Source: Lepisosteus oculatus
Lineage: Eukaryota > Chordata > Actinopteri > Semionotiformes > Lepisosteidae
Reading direction: 5' to 3'
DNA length: 64,000 nt
Assembly: GCF_040954835.1 (NCBI RefSeq)
Contig: NC_090698.1
Span: 70,625,284 to 70,689,283 of the forward strand
Position numbers and translations under genes: made by a program. Shown here in pieces: positions 36,571 to 49,400 of this stretch (its first letter is position 1; each line of letters starts with the position of its first letter). The notes under the pieces are model-generated. The model saw nothing but the letters and a program-made list of their open reading frames with translations, had not been told where the DNA came from and did not search any database.

Positions 36571-39500
36571 TCTCACATTAACTCATGTCACGCAGGTGTA
36601 CACAGTGGAACCCTGTTGTAAAGCGCTTAAACTATCATAGCTGCTTAAAGAAAGAGTGGAATGATTACACTGTTTCTTTAGCACCAAAGGAAACTCCACT
36701 TTTTATGATTTCAAGATCACTGTAAAATAAATTAAGAATGACAGTTTAAACTCATCCAGTACAATTCAAGCACTCATGTGATGTATTATGTTTGAACTGA
36801 TCTCACAAGAAACTGGCACACACTTGTCCTGTTCTGAAAAGAGCTGTACTGTACATGTGTAATGTTTTTCTCCATGGAGGATGTATAAGTGCCAATATTC
36901 GCTGATTAACAACTCTTCAGAAGAAGACACTTGAAACTGCTCCACCTGCTCATGTATCAGCGTGCAGTAGGTCGGATTAAATGCAAACAGAAACAGAGTA
37001 TAGTTTCATACAACAATGTATACAAGTGGAATTTATGTAATACATAATGAAGGAAAAACAATTGTAAGGACAATTTTAAACTGCAACACCTACATGTAAG
37101 TGCGTTTTTATAGCATCAACAGCAGCAACATAAATTTTAATTCTAAATCACAAGTCACAGAGGCAGATTTGCAAAAAAAATAGCTGCATACGAAAGATGC
37201 AGTATGTCTGTCACCTCACATACAGAATTCCCAGTATAGATAATGGGGATGATCTGAATGAATCCTGTTCTACTGACTGAATTACTGCAGATACAATTAC
37301 TAGAGGTTTAAGGGAAGGAGTAATTATGGAGTATAAGAGGAATTAAGCCAAGGATTTACAGTATTAGTCTTTTTTCTCCCCTTTTCCTTAATGTTTAAGT
37401 TATCCCCTATGAGTGCACGTTGACAACGAAGGACTCCCAAAGTGTATTGGTTGGAGAAATCTCAAAATTTGATCAAATTCCAGAAAACCGCCCCGAATTA
37501 CCAATCTTAAACAGGAGCACTGACATTTTGTAAAGCATTTGGACTCTCAAGAAATGCCACGGGGATCCCTTTTGTCTTTTGACTAAATACACATGCCAAC
37601 ATTAGATTCATGATGTTCACAAAACAAGACAACCTTAGAAGAAATCCAGGCTCAGTTTAGCTGGTGCTGTTCTCCTTCTCTCCTCCAGGGTATGCAAGGA
37701 AAGGCGTATAATCCACAGACACCGGCGAGTTGCACACCCAGTGCACATACCGTACAAGGTCATTTTTGCCTCAGTAAAACAGGGCATTGATGTGGCACAC
37801 AGAGACACTAGACGCGAGGAACATTTTCCAATGCATAAGTAAAATCGCCACCAACCTCATTCTAATGCACTTGGCCTTTGCTTAACAATGAAGTGCACTA
37901 TCAGGCAAATGCCCTGCTAAATAGTCTATGAATGAACTAAACAGAGCACTCCTTATCTAGCCCCTTGTTGTTTTTGAACATGGAGAATGAAACCAGGCGT
38001 TGGGAATGATGGTTCCCACTGCTGGCTACAGTCCTTCCGCCTGCAGCTCATTTTAGCAAGCCCTCAGAAGACAGACGTGGCCTCTCCTGCTGGAAACAGG
38101 AGATCTCTGGGAATTAACATTCAGCACCAGTCCCGCCGTTTTTCAAAGGACATCAAAATAGCCTGGAACCACGGGAATATCCACTCTTGGAATTTAGGCA
38201 GCTTCTTCTGCTATAAAATTTGCTTCAAAGAGAAGAGGTCATTCAGATTCAGATTAATACTGAGATCTACGAGAGGATGTGCTGCACGCCCGCACAGAAA
38301 ATCCTGCGGAGAATGCTTCACAAAAAATACACGCTTCAATTAAGAGGGCACCATGTACAATCTAACGGCAATGAAGCTTCAGAGATCTGCAACCAACATG
38401 GACTTCAGGTTTCGAATGATAGTTTTAACAGGGTGGTGCCTGTTACAGTACCTGGATAAAGATGCATGGATAAAAGACAAAACAACAGTTGAAAGAATAA
38501 TCCAACACGCAGGAGAAACTGACTGAATAGTTTTACCTTTGCAATGAACACTGGAATAATCCCCAGAACAACTTTAACAACCTCACTTTTCTTTTCGAGG
38601 CTCATTTGCTAAATTTGTAATGCTTTCAGCAAAAAAAGCTTTTCATATTATAATATCTGCACAAAGACCATTGCCAAGACACTGATGTAAAGTTACAACA
38701 AATAATAGTACATAACAGGACTGAAAAGTGCAGGATAAAATTGTCAGCTTCATTTCAATACAAATCTAGTGCTGAACAATATCTTAAACAGTAATGCATG
38801 TCTTAAGTAGCGGTTAGACACTTCTCACATTATGATAATGTATGACAAATTATACTTCATGAATACTTTACAGTACTTTCCACAAATTCACCTCAATTCA
38901 TGCATCACAATGTAAGAGAAGGCATCTGATTGAAGTGCGTATCCTCAGATGATCAAATAAAATGCATTAGGTGAAATTTCAAGACTTTCTCCTTAATAGA
39001 GCCAAAGCAAGTGGAACTCCACATGCACATTTTGAGACATGACATTTTATCAAAAGAACGAGCCATTTATGTCATAGTTTGATGTTACAGTAACTGTTGG
39101 TTGTACTAGCTTCAGTCTTAGACCAGTCTCACCGTTAAGTAATCAGCTCTTCACCTGCCGGAATTCAAGATTATTTTAATTCGAGATTGGATTAATAATG
39201 TGAAAAGGGGCACCAAAATAAAGAATGCCCAATAAGTACCGGTGATGTATTTTTCTTTTAGCAATTTTTATTTTATGTTCATTTTAATTTCAGAATCACA
39301 TCTTATTATTTTTTCATATACAACACCAACCCATTCTGGAATTGCAATTTGTGCCTTGAGATCTTCGCTCGCAGTGTCGACCCCTGAATCTATATGAGGA
39401 AAATGAGGAAGAGACTCCTCAAGCTCCGCCCACCTATCAGCACATTTTCGACAAACTCTGCAGCAATGGAGAGGAGGTACAGTGCCAGGTGGAGCACTCC

Positions 39501-40031
39501 TATTTGACATCACCTAGTGCCTCCAGACTGCTGTCACTGAGTGAGTGAGGGACCTCACGAACTGATCCATTTTATGACAATATCCGCTACTTAGATGTGA
39601 GTCTGCCACTAGAAATGTATTACAACGTTGCTTATATGCAATTAACAATTTGACACCAAATTACAAAACAGGTACACATACCACATTTTTTATTGTAAAT
39701 GTTTTCCTGCGAGGACAAAAAGTTGGCATCAAGACTAAACTAAACTTAAGGAGAAAAGTGAAAAGAGACAAACATTTGATGTACACTACAGCTCAAAAAT
39801 ATTTTTGTAAAACATGGGGTTTTATTAACTCCTGGTCACGGAAGGCAAAGAAAAACCTAAGATCAATTGTTGGAAGTCAATGACAAATATTCACACCACA
39901 TTACTGGTATACATCTTTCATGATCTAGATTAAGCACAGCCTTGCTGAGGTATTTAAATAGAACTGCAGCATATTGCTGAAAGGACTTTTTCAACAGGGA
40001 AAAAAATATAGAGCTGTACTCATCCAAACAT
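36571..40031. other. downstream flank of TMEM167A, nothing recognised
   Basis: No exon of a further gene is visible. The 118-codon frame at 37987-38343 has no recognisable domain. The distal 3' UTR of TMEM167A could extend into the upper part. Confidence 0.45.
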
Positions 40032-40037
40032 TTTATT
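40032..40037 (-). terminator. candidate poly(A) signal of TMEM167A
   Basis: First perfect AATAAA on the minus strand that I find below the stop codon. It would give a 3' UTR of about 350 nt. Other AATAAA matches follow further down in AT-rich sequence, so longer transcripts are equally possible. No transcript evidence is available. Confidence 0.3.
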
Positions 40038-40381
40038 GACAATGCAGTGGTCTGGGAGAACTCAAACATATAATTACAGAAATTAAATAAAAACAAATCC
40101 AATTGTTCTGTAAAATTAGAGAGGTTCATCAATTAAGAATGCACATAATGTGCCTCACTATGTCCTTGGTCAGATGTTCAACCACAGTGCGTTCCGCAAC
40201 AACCCCAATTCGGTGTTATTCAAAGCACAGAAAGGACAGCATCAGACGTGTTGCGATGGGGATTCTAAATGCTGATTTTGGTGAAGTCTCCACTGTTCGT
40301 CTGCTGCCTGCTGAGTTCTCTTCTTGAATTCCCATCTCCAGCTGCAGTCCCCTCACACCCAATGTCCTGGCCTATACTGGG

Positions 40382-40452
40382 CTACTGTGCAAACAAAATA
40401 CTGAAGGCCATAACCACACAGCATAAAGCCACGTACGGGCTTTTCCGTTCAC
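40382..40452 (-). CDS. TMEM167A: TMEM167A coding exon 4 and stop
   Basis: The last coding exon starts after the acceptor TCTTGCAG (ending 40453). It completes a glycine codon, then encodes ERKSPYVA, the second membrane helix and the C-terminus SILFAQ, with TAG at 40384-40382. The 3' untranslated region continues to lower coordinates. Confidence 0.95.
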
Positions 40453-43400
40453 CTGCAAGAGATAACATACAATTATACACATTCATTCAAGCTCATTTTA
40501 ACTGATCTGCTCTGTGGTTGGGCAGCTGTGTATTGTCTTGGTGGGGCAGATCATCAGTGGTGGATGAAGTAGGCGCTTAAAGTGCTTTGAAATGAAAAGT
40601 GCAACCTAAATTCAGTTATAGATCTCCTTATACCGTAGTTTAAAATAACCTAGCAAACCCGTAGAATTTCAGCCATCAATTGTTAATCATAATAATAATA
40701 ATAGCTTACACTTATATAGCACTTTTCTGGACACTCCACTCAGAGGTCTTTACAGGTAATGGGGACTCCCTTCCACCACCACCAGTGTGCAGCCCCACCT
40801 GGATGATGCGACGGCAGCCATAGTGCGCCAGAACGCTCACCACACACCAGCTCTCGGTGGGGAGGAGAGCAGAGGGATGAAGCCAGTCCATAGAGGGGGA
40901 TTATTAGGAGGCCATGACTGGTAAGGGCCAATGGGAAATTTGGCCAGGACACCGCTACTCTTTTAGAGAAACGCCCTGGGATTTTTAATGACCACAGAGA
41001 GTCAGGACCTCGGTTTTACATCTCATCTGAAAAACGGCACCTGTTTATAGTATAGTGTCCTCGTCACTACACTGGGGTATTAGGATCCACATGGACAGCA
41101 GGGTGAGCGCCCCCTGCTGGCCCCACTAACACCTCTTCCAGCAGCAGTTGCAGACTGATATGGCTGCTGGCTGAAGTGATATGGCTGCTGGTTAAGACTC
41201 GGGAAACCCTGTATAACGTAATCTGCATTAACTAGTAATACAATTTTGTGTTATGCATCTTGCTTTATATTTTTACTTCTGCACAGTTTCTTACACTTCA
41301 TGCTCACTTACTGACGAGCTTCTTGAAGGGATTCAGAAAGCTGATTAGGGAAACCAATGGACAGACAGGGCAAGTAAATATCTGCACTATAAGATGGTTA
41401 CTGCCGGGAAAGCGATATACTGCACTTCCCAAGAGCTAGACTGCCTTTCCTCCAACTACGAGAAATTGTCTTTTGAACCTTTTACATGGAAGAGGAAGCC
41501 GGCATGACAAACACTTCAAACAATTAACAATCACATAGAAATATATCAAACTGCTGAGGCTGAATCACAATTTAAATATGCCTTCCAATGACAGGCCTGG
41601 TAATAACTACAAAACACAAGTCCAGCTGAAAGCACTTAAATGACTGCATTTGGTACCATCTCATCATCGGCAATGATTTACCTAAAAGAACATGGAATCT
41701 ATGAAGAGAGAGCATCTCTCTAGAGGAACTGTAGTCTTACGTCTGCGTTTTATAATAAACTTTGAAAAACAAAGACCTTTCAGATCAAGTGTCTTTCTCA
41801 AGACATTTCCAGGGGTCTCAAAGAAAGCTTGGTGTCAAACAGCTCTGAGCTACCGCCATATCAGTTTCTAAATGACTTTCAGGTTTAATGTTTATAGGAC
41901 TGCAATTACTTATGAATGAGTTTTTAGGGTGTGTTACCCTGAGAACATTCATCCAAAACAGGCAAAGATATGTTTGTTTTTAAGCAACAGGCTTTTTGTT
42001 AGATATAAAAAAAAATCACTTCAGAATCCAGCTAGAATTGTTCCAACACTGAAGTCAGCTCAACTGGGTCCCATCATTCAGGTTTCTTTGTCCAGGTTAT
42101 GTGCAATTTAAAAAGGCTTCTGCCATTTCAAGCTCTCAAAGAGGGAGAGACGTGATCTTGCGGGGATCTCTGGTTTCTTCGATAGTATATACCGAGCAGA
42201 AGAATGACTGAGACAAGAGCTAAAACAAGCCCCAATGTGCGAGTTGGGGGCTTATTTTGGCAGCAGAAGGTGGTGTTGGTGGTGGCGTTGTCTGGATGTT
42301 TAGATGGCAACCTTGAAAGAATATGTTTATTCACTCATATTATTAAGCTTTTGAGTTGCTTTAGAATGATAACCAGAAGCACAAGATAATACAAGACCTT
42401 CTGAAGCATTCATGCTTAATTGTACAAGATGCAAACATACAGCATTTGCATTTAGAAGGCAACTGGTGTCAAATGTTATGAGCACAAACCATGATGTCAA
42501 TTAGAAGTTTTATTTCTTAACCATAACTTGTCATTGAGCCAACTAGCTTATCTTGGTCAGAACAAGATTTATATAATCTGCATAATGTGACAGTCATGTA
42601 AAATCAGTTACATTTTTACACTTCCTTAACAGTGCATTATCAGAGTCTATATTAATATATCTTTAAGTCTACATTATTAAAGAAACTGACTGGAAAAATG
42701 TGATTGTTATGCAAGTCTTTATAATAAAAAAAATGATAAGATATCTTACCTATCCTTGCACATTTCCAGAATATTCCCAGAACTCTGCAAATAACAGCGA
42801 GATAAAGACATTTTACTACAAATGTATGTAATACAGCTAACAAATTTAATGGAAATATTAGATTTGTTAGAGGTGCCCACCAATATCCTCAATGCGTATA
42901 ATTATGGTTAGAAAACATATGCATAAACAGTAGAAAGAAGAGTAAAAGAATACATGGTATTCTTTACCATGCCATAGACCCAGAAAGCAACACCTGCAAA
43001 TAAATCAGTATCTGCACAGAAATCAGCCCCCTTTTGCTGCACACATCTACATGATCATTTTACTGCATTACCTACAAAACATGCAAGTATACACTGGACA
43101 AACTAAAAGATGGTCAAGAATTTTAGTTAATATCATTTTCAGCCACTCTGCACAATGATGATCACACTGCTGAAGACATGGTCATCTATGCATTTCAGCA
43201 TCACGCCGACAGTGGCTGAGCACATTAACATCTCTTTCCACTCAGCTGAAGGACCCAACCCGAAACAAATGATTTTTTAAAGCTAAGTAAAAAACAAAAC
43301 AAAATCATTTTCTTTATTTAGCCACTTATCTGTGCGCTGCAGTTCAGCCTGTTCTAAATGAACACACTGTAAACATACAGATATATGTGTCAGGGTCGTT

Positions 43401-46400
43401 ACGACGTATAGTTTGCCGTTATTTCAAAATGATTGTTTTTACAGTTCACGGTTCGCAAGCGAAGGCAATGACGCCGCGGGGGGCTAAGAGTAAATTACTG
43501 CCAACTCCATCAGAGGTCACTGCCATTATGATCATAGTTTTCCTGTGCTGTGTGCTTCATTAGGAGCAATACCGATGAATTACTGGCTGAAGGAATGCTT
43601 CCTGCCTTGACACTTGATCTTTGTGGGCTCACCCTTTGGGTTGGACTTCCTTAGCACCTCATCGTGCTTCCCACGATTTAAGATAATCTCCGCCCGTGCT
43701 TGCCTGCCACCTTCTCCTGTCCTCTCTTAAGACCGAGCCATTCAAGCCTAAGATGCACGGAGGTGGAGAGCAGCACCAAATGACATAAAAATCACCCCCT
43801 CCATTACACTTTTTACATGTTCTCAACTGGTTTACTCACAGCTGGGTGATTAGTTCCCTGAAAGTTGTAGTTTCAGTCTTTCAATGAGTTAATTTCTTGA
43901 AACTTACATCTAAGAGGATCATTCTGGGTCAATATTTACTATAGAGTGACCATACTTAAGACTGCTTAATATACAGTATATATATATATCAATATTCCTG
44001 GAGTAGTGTAACACATAGCATAATTAATTTCCTTAAGAAGTTTCAACAAACACTTTGGGGGATAAAGTTGCTATGTGTCAGGGTAGCCCACATCTCTTTA
44101 ATGGCTAAGGTACATAATGCCTTCAGAGCAATAATTATGTTTCGAAAATATCCCATAATTAATTTAACCTTTGCATTTCAAAAGCCATGTTAGTGAAGAG
44201 CAGTGTGCCAGTACTGTAAGGAAATAAAGATGGCCGTACGAAGAACCATTTCCATACCAGAAGAAAACATTCATTGCACGAAACCCTTAGTCACAATTTT
44301 AGATAATAAGCATAGAATGATTTCTGCAATTTAAACCTTTATGAAGACAAGTTTTCAGTAAAAAGAAAACACGTATAAGCAATGAGAGATGAACAAACTG
44401 AAGTCGGCTTGTGCAGAACAGCTCACAGAATCAAAAAGAAATGCAATGAAGACAAGTTGCCAGTCCTTTGCAGAGTGTTTAAAACGTTCAACGAAAAACT
44501 CCGTTAAAACGTGTCGGGTTGCCAAAAAACACCTTCAAACAGAAGTGTTTTCACATTGTGAAATAGAGCTGAAATTGAGATATAATGAAGAGGTTAGATG
44601 AGGTACTGCCGAAGAAACGACCCCCTGGTGTCCTGGGGGATAAGGCAAGGGCACCAGTGAAACGTACTTGTGTTGTGAGAGCAAGAGGTCCGTATATCAG
44701 TGAGATACTCCAGACCGATGTGGAGCACTCGGCATAAACCTCCCTTTATTTCCTGCGTGAACAACGGAGCAGCTGTAGCAGCTGATAGTGTAGGACTTCA
44801 GCAGTCCTGGACACTGAAAATACCTCATTGATTACCAGCACTTAACTGCCTACATCTGATAAACACAGGAGCTTTGTTTGGACACAATAAAACACAATTG
44901 CTGTTTGAATGAGCTTGTACTAAATGCCAGGAAAGGCACAGTGACGAAAGCTGGAGCCAATCACTTTCTTCTGCAGCATCGGGTTACTTTCTGAGCTACT
45001 GAAAAAGCGGAAAGTCTAGAAATTAACTAATTTAAAGGTAAAATGAGCCCGCTTATAAGTACCAGCTTCAGACTGAAAAGAGTCTGCTAAAATAGTCAAC
45101 ATAGTCGGTACTGTAAAACACGGTCCGAGATTAAGGCATATTTCCCATCTTCCCCAGTTGTACTTGTTTGAACTACAGTGCAGGAACGCATGTCTTAGAC
45201 TCAGATGGATTATAAAATTAAAACTTTTGATCTCACTTTCCCCTTCAGGACCATATTCCTGTACAGCTCAAAGCACCTTCTCAGCAAGAAAGGAGAGAAG
45301 GCACAGTCAGATTATAAATAATATTGCACTGCAATTCTAATAACCTGTTCTAAACAATCATAAAAAAGAGGGTTAGACAAAATAGATAAAAACCAACTCA
45401 GATAATATATAAATCTTGAGCACAGATAAAGCATGGCATTTCAGCAGTTCCGAAACTTTCAAACAACGTAATTTACATTCATGGATTTTGGGGAATACAC
45501 TGAAATGAGGGAAAAGCTATTTTTAGCGCAACAAACTATGACTTCTTATTATTTAATTGTAAGTATTAGCTGCACTGAGACCGTGAAATTAAATATTTTT
45601 TAGCACTGGCAGAAGGATGTCAATGCTGGAAAATGACAGATACTTTAAAAAAATCTTAAAAATATGCAGAAAACTGAGGATTACTAAGGCACACAAATGT
45701 CCTAATCAATTTCAAGGCTGCACTGTTTCCACGTCATCTCATAAAAACTCAGCTCCATCCTGTACCTACAGTACCAGTAAGAATCTTCAGACTCCACAGA
45801 CAATGTTTCCGCAATTTTTTTAACTTAATTTCATCATCATTCTAATCAGAATTAAAAGGCTGTAAAAATGTATGAGCAGAAGTGTTAAATAAGGAAACTA
45901 AATTGGGAACATTCTCTAAAATATGGGAAAATCTAAGAAACCATATTAAACTGCTTTACTTAATGACAAATCAAGAACAAAGAGCCCAAACGGGTGAGTA
46001 AAGGGACTCAAGTGGAGCCAGTGTGAAGGAGAATGTGCCTTCTTGCATTTTATTTTGGGTATGACCAGCTGGCTGCGCTGCCCAATATAAATGAGGAAGA
46101 CAATGATCAAGGAGCACAATTTTCCAATCTAATTAGCAGACTGTACGAACAAAACTAACAAATGAAGGCAAAACAATGTTATCATCTACTGCCAACAAGT
46201 TGGTTCAGTAACAACAATCAACCTTCAAACAGCAGGCCCGTCTGTTTCCTGAAAGGCATTTACAGCCCCTAATAGGAAGCAAGAACACGAGCAGGCTGAA
46301 AGAGACATATTATGGCCTTCTTTTATGTCCTGGAGTGGGCACTCTGAGCAATTCTGTACTCCTGCTCAGGGACGAGAACAACAGCATTAGTATCGGTGCT

Positions 46401-49400
46401 CAGCCCTGGAAGATGCGACAAGAAACAGATGGTTCTCGATGCTGTCCACAGATGGGAAACGGTTCAAGTAGCCATGACGGAGTGGACAGCGATGGAACAG
46501 TGCTCTGAAGAGGACGCAATCTCAATGGCTATGCAAGTCTGGCGCTGCTGGAGAAACAGACGAAGTGGACCGGGTGGTGCACATTGCAACCTACCCCAAA
46601 ATATACAGATATAAAGATATAGTTAACCCAGCGGACTTGCTCGGAATGAACAGTGAAAAACCGAACCTGGGGACACAAGTTGAAATTAAGTGTAGGTCTC
46701 AGGACTACAATCCAGAGAAGATGATGAAATGCGACATTTGGATGGTGTGTTGGAAGAAGCACACAGATGTTTTTCTATGTATGTCCTGGTCTGATCTATG
46801 GTTTGCTGTTACAAAACCAAGATGTGTGGAGATGTATGGAGAAACTAACCTCCACTAACACAGAGAGAGCCTTTATTAACCTTCAAAGCTAATAAGAAGC
46901 TTGTCTCTGACTAGCAAAGAGAAAAACTACATTCTTGTGCTAAGTTGTTACTCAAGGTTAGTCATCTTAAAACTCTGATGTTAAAGAATGTTAAACTGAA
47001 AAGATTTTACCAGCAAAGCAAATTATAGTAATAAGATGAAGATTTATGTTTTCTAATGCTTTTTATTTTAACATAAGAAATTAATTAATTATGTTTTTTT
47101 TTAATCTGTGATGAATTCCATCCACCCATTACTGGACAGCCCCTTATCCAGGTGAGGGCTCTGGCTCATAGAAACAATCTACCATGATGGAGGTCAACAG
47201 GCCAGTGCAGTGCAGTGGTTAGTACTGGTTGCGGGCTCAAGTCGTGAGGTGCCCACGCTACCTTGAAAGATGGTGTAAGGCAGAAATGTAAATTCTCTGG
47301 AGTTATGCTCTAATCAGCATTGGCTATAACATGAGAAAACGGTTTGCTTTCAGTAAAGGTCTTACTAAAAAGAAGACAACACAGGTTACTTCAGGCAAAG
47401 CTGTAATGCTGACTAACACATCCTATAGTGTGTCATAATTCACTTTGTCTCAGCAGTGGAAGCCGGTGGGAACTGCATTGCAAGACCCTGCAAAAACAGC
47501 CAGAACGTTAAAGCTATTGATTATGGGATATGACAAGGGATGTGATTTAGTTATTTAAACTACACACCTTTGAGAAGGAATGTCTAGTTGCAAAGACAGA
47601 ATAATAATCCCTGAAAACATAATAAAACCCTTTTCCTACTTTTCTGCCCTCCGTTTACATGCGAATATCTCTCTACCGTACAAAGTTACCAAAAACGTCT
47701 TATAGAAGGAAATGAAAATTTCTTAAATATATACTATTAAACTGCTAAAAAAAATAAAACACTTCAAGCACCATCAATAAAAACTTTTGTCAAAACATCC
47801 AGTAGTGTCTTTTACTATTATAACAATTTTGTTATTACTACAGCTTAAGTTAAGTGAGAGGGAACCAAGCTTGTCGTCTAGCAATCTGTAATAAAAACTG
47901 ATTAAAATGACGCAAGGTAAATGATACAGGAACAGCCAATATACAGTGCTCCTTCCATCCATCACCAATAAGCCATTTATTCCTGGCAAGGGTCATGCTA
48001 ACTTCGAGTCCCAGCTCTAGGAATTATTCTGTTAAATTTACCAATCAAATCTAACTGGTGTTGGCCAACGCCTACATTGGCAGGCGATCCTCTTCATTAA
48101 ACTAATTTGCTCCTCTCTACACATCCATAAAGCTAAAAGGCTACAAAAATGAATATATTTTTAAATGGAAAGTGAAATCACTCTTTTTTTCTTTACTGAA
48201 CACATACAGTACATATACAATTTAATCAACGTTATTTTAAATATAATCACAGCATTTCTTACAAACCTTTTCAACACGGAACATATGGGGCTAAGGCATG
48301 TACATACCCAGTCTTGTTTTTATCCAGAATGCTTGGGGCCAGGGATCTGATGTAAGCACAGGTACAGATGAGAAGCAAGATGACTGTCAGCAGGCTCTGG
48401 AAGTTGAATATGGCAGACTGAAAGAAGAAAAGATACAGGTAAGCCATGGCCAATCTCAAAGGCTAATTCCCTGCATGTGTTTATAGTGCAGAGGCCCATT
48501 AATGCCAAGGTGCTGCGTGTGTCACTAATGCAAAAGCATTAAAGCATTCCGCTGATGCAGAAACACCTTGCATGGCACTAACACCATGTCGATCAATGCA
48601 AAGACGCTGCACATATAATTTTCTTATGCAGTGCTGCATGTTGCTGTTCTTATTTTTTTCCTGCATTTAAAAAGAAATATAAAAAAGGAATTAGATTAAA
48701 TAAACTGGGCAACACTTATTACATTTTTTTTTTACTGTGGGGTTACCCATTAACACACAGAGTATCAGGGCACCAGTATTGTCCTTTACAGTAAGTGTCT
48801 GGCTGAAGGGGTGTAGAGGACAAAAAAAAATAAAATTAAACTACCTTCTCACTGAAACATTTGCAGCAAACAGGAATATTTCACCAACAATATGATCAGC
48901 GGAAAAGATGAACCGTGTCTGGCTGGGCTCAGCCTAAATAAGAAATGTCCTTTGAGCTCTGAGGAAGACAGGCGGCTGGGCAGGGAAGGGAGCCGCAGTG
49001 CTCTGGTTTATTTTCATTTCCTATGAGCGGTGAGCTGACTTTTGTTTCAGTGGGAAAACGGAATGTTTTTGCGAGCTACAGAATACCCTTTTAAAAACAG
49101 TCCAGTTTAATAAAAGCACCCGGCAGGTTCTCCAGAGCTGCTCATAGCCAGGGCTCTGTTCCGCTGGTGCCGCAGGGAAAGCGCGGCCCTTGTGTTTTAA
49201 GAGCCTGCTGTACAGCGGCCGCGGATATAATGCGGATTTCGGTCAGAGGGGCCCACGCCGCGGACCCCCTCTCTCGGCTCCCTTCAGTCCGCGACGCCCT
49301 CGGAGCCCCAGTGGGAACAGATGTGCCACAGCGTTCGTTAAAGACTTCCAGGTGATGAATGGTGCTCAACTGGCTGATATGAGCCGTCATCTGCTCTCCG

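Noticed and set aside
37987..38459. 118- and 79-codon overlapping frames
   Set aside because: No recognisable domain, no paired splice sites, cysteine/arginine-rich composition without pattern; treated as chance.
42128..42334. Minus-strand frame with a convincing membrane segment ([18 protein letters not shown]) and an acceptor-like TTCTTTCAAG, in TMEM167A intron 3
   Set aside because: The splice phase does not fit: exon 3 leaves one base of a codon, which puts this segment in a different frame that soon stops. The true exon 4 is found at 40382-40452 with correct phase and homology.
43240..43290. Hammerhead-like CTGAAGG...CCCGAAAC
   Set aside because: The core has CTGAAGG where CTGANGA is required, and no GTC or stem I follows.
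47200..47260. tRNA-like block (GTGCAGTGGTTAGTACTG ... GGGCTCAAGTC) suggesting a tRNA or tRNA-derived SINE
   Set aside because: The A-box-like part fits but the B box and cloverleaf do not; too weak to call.
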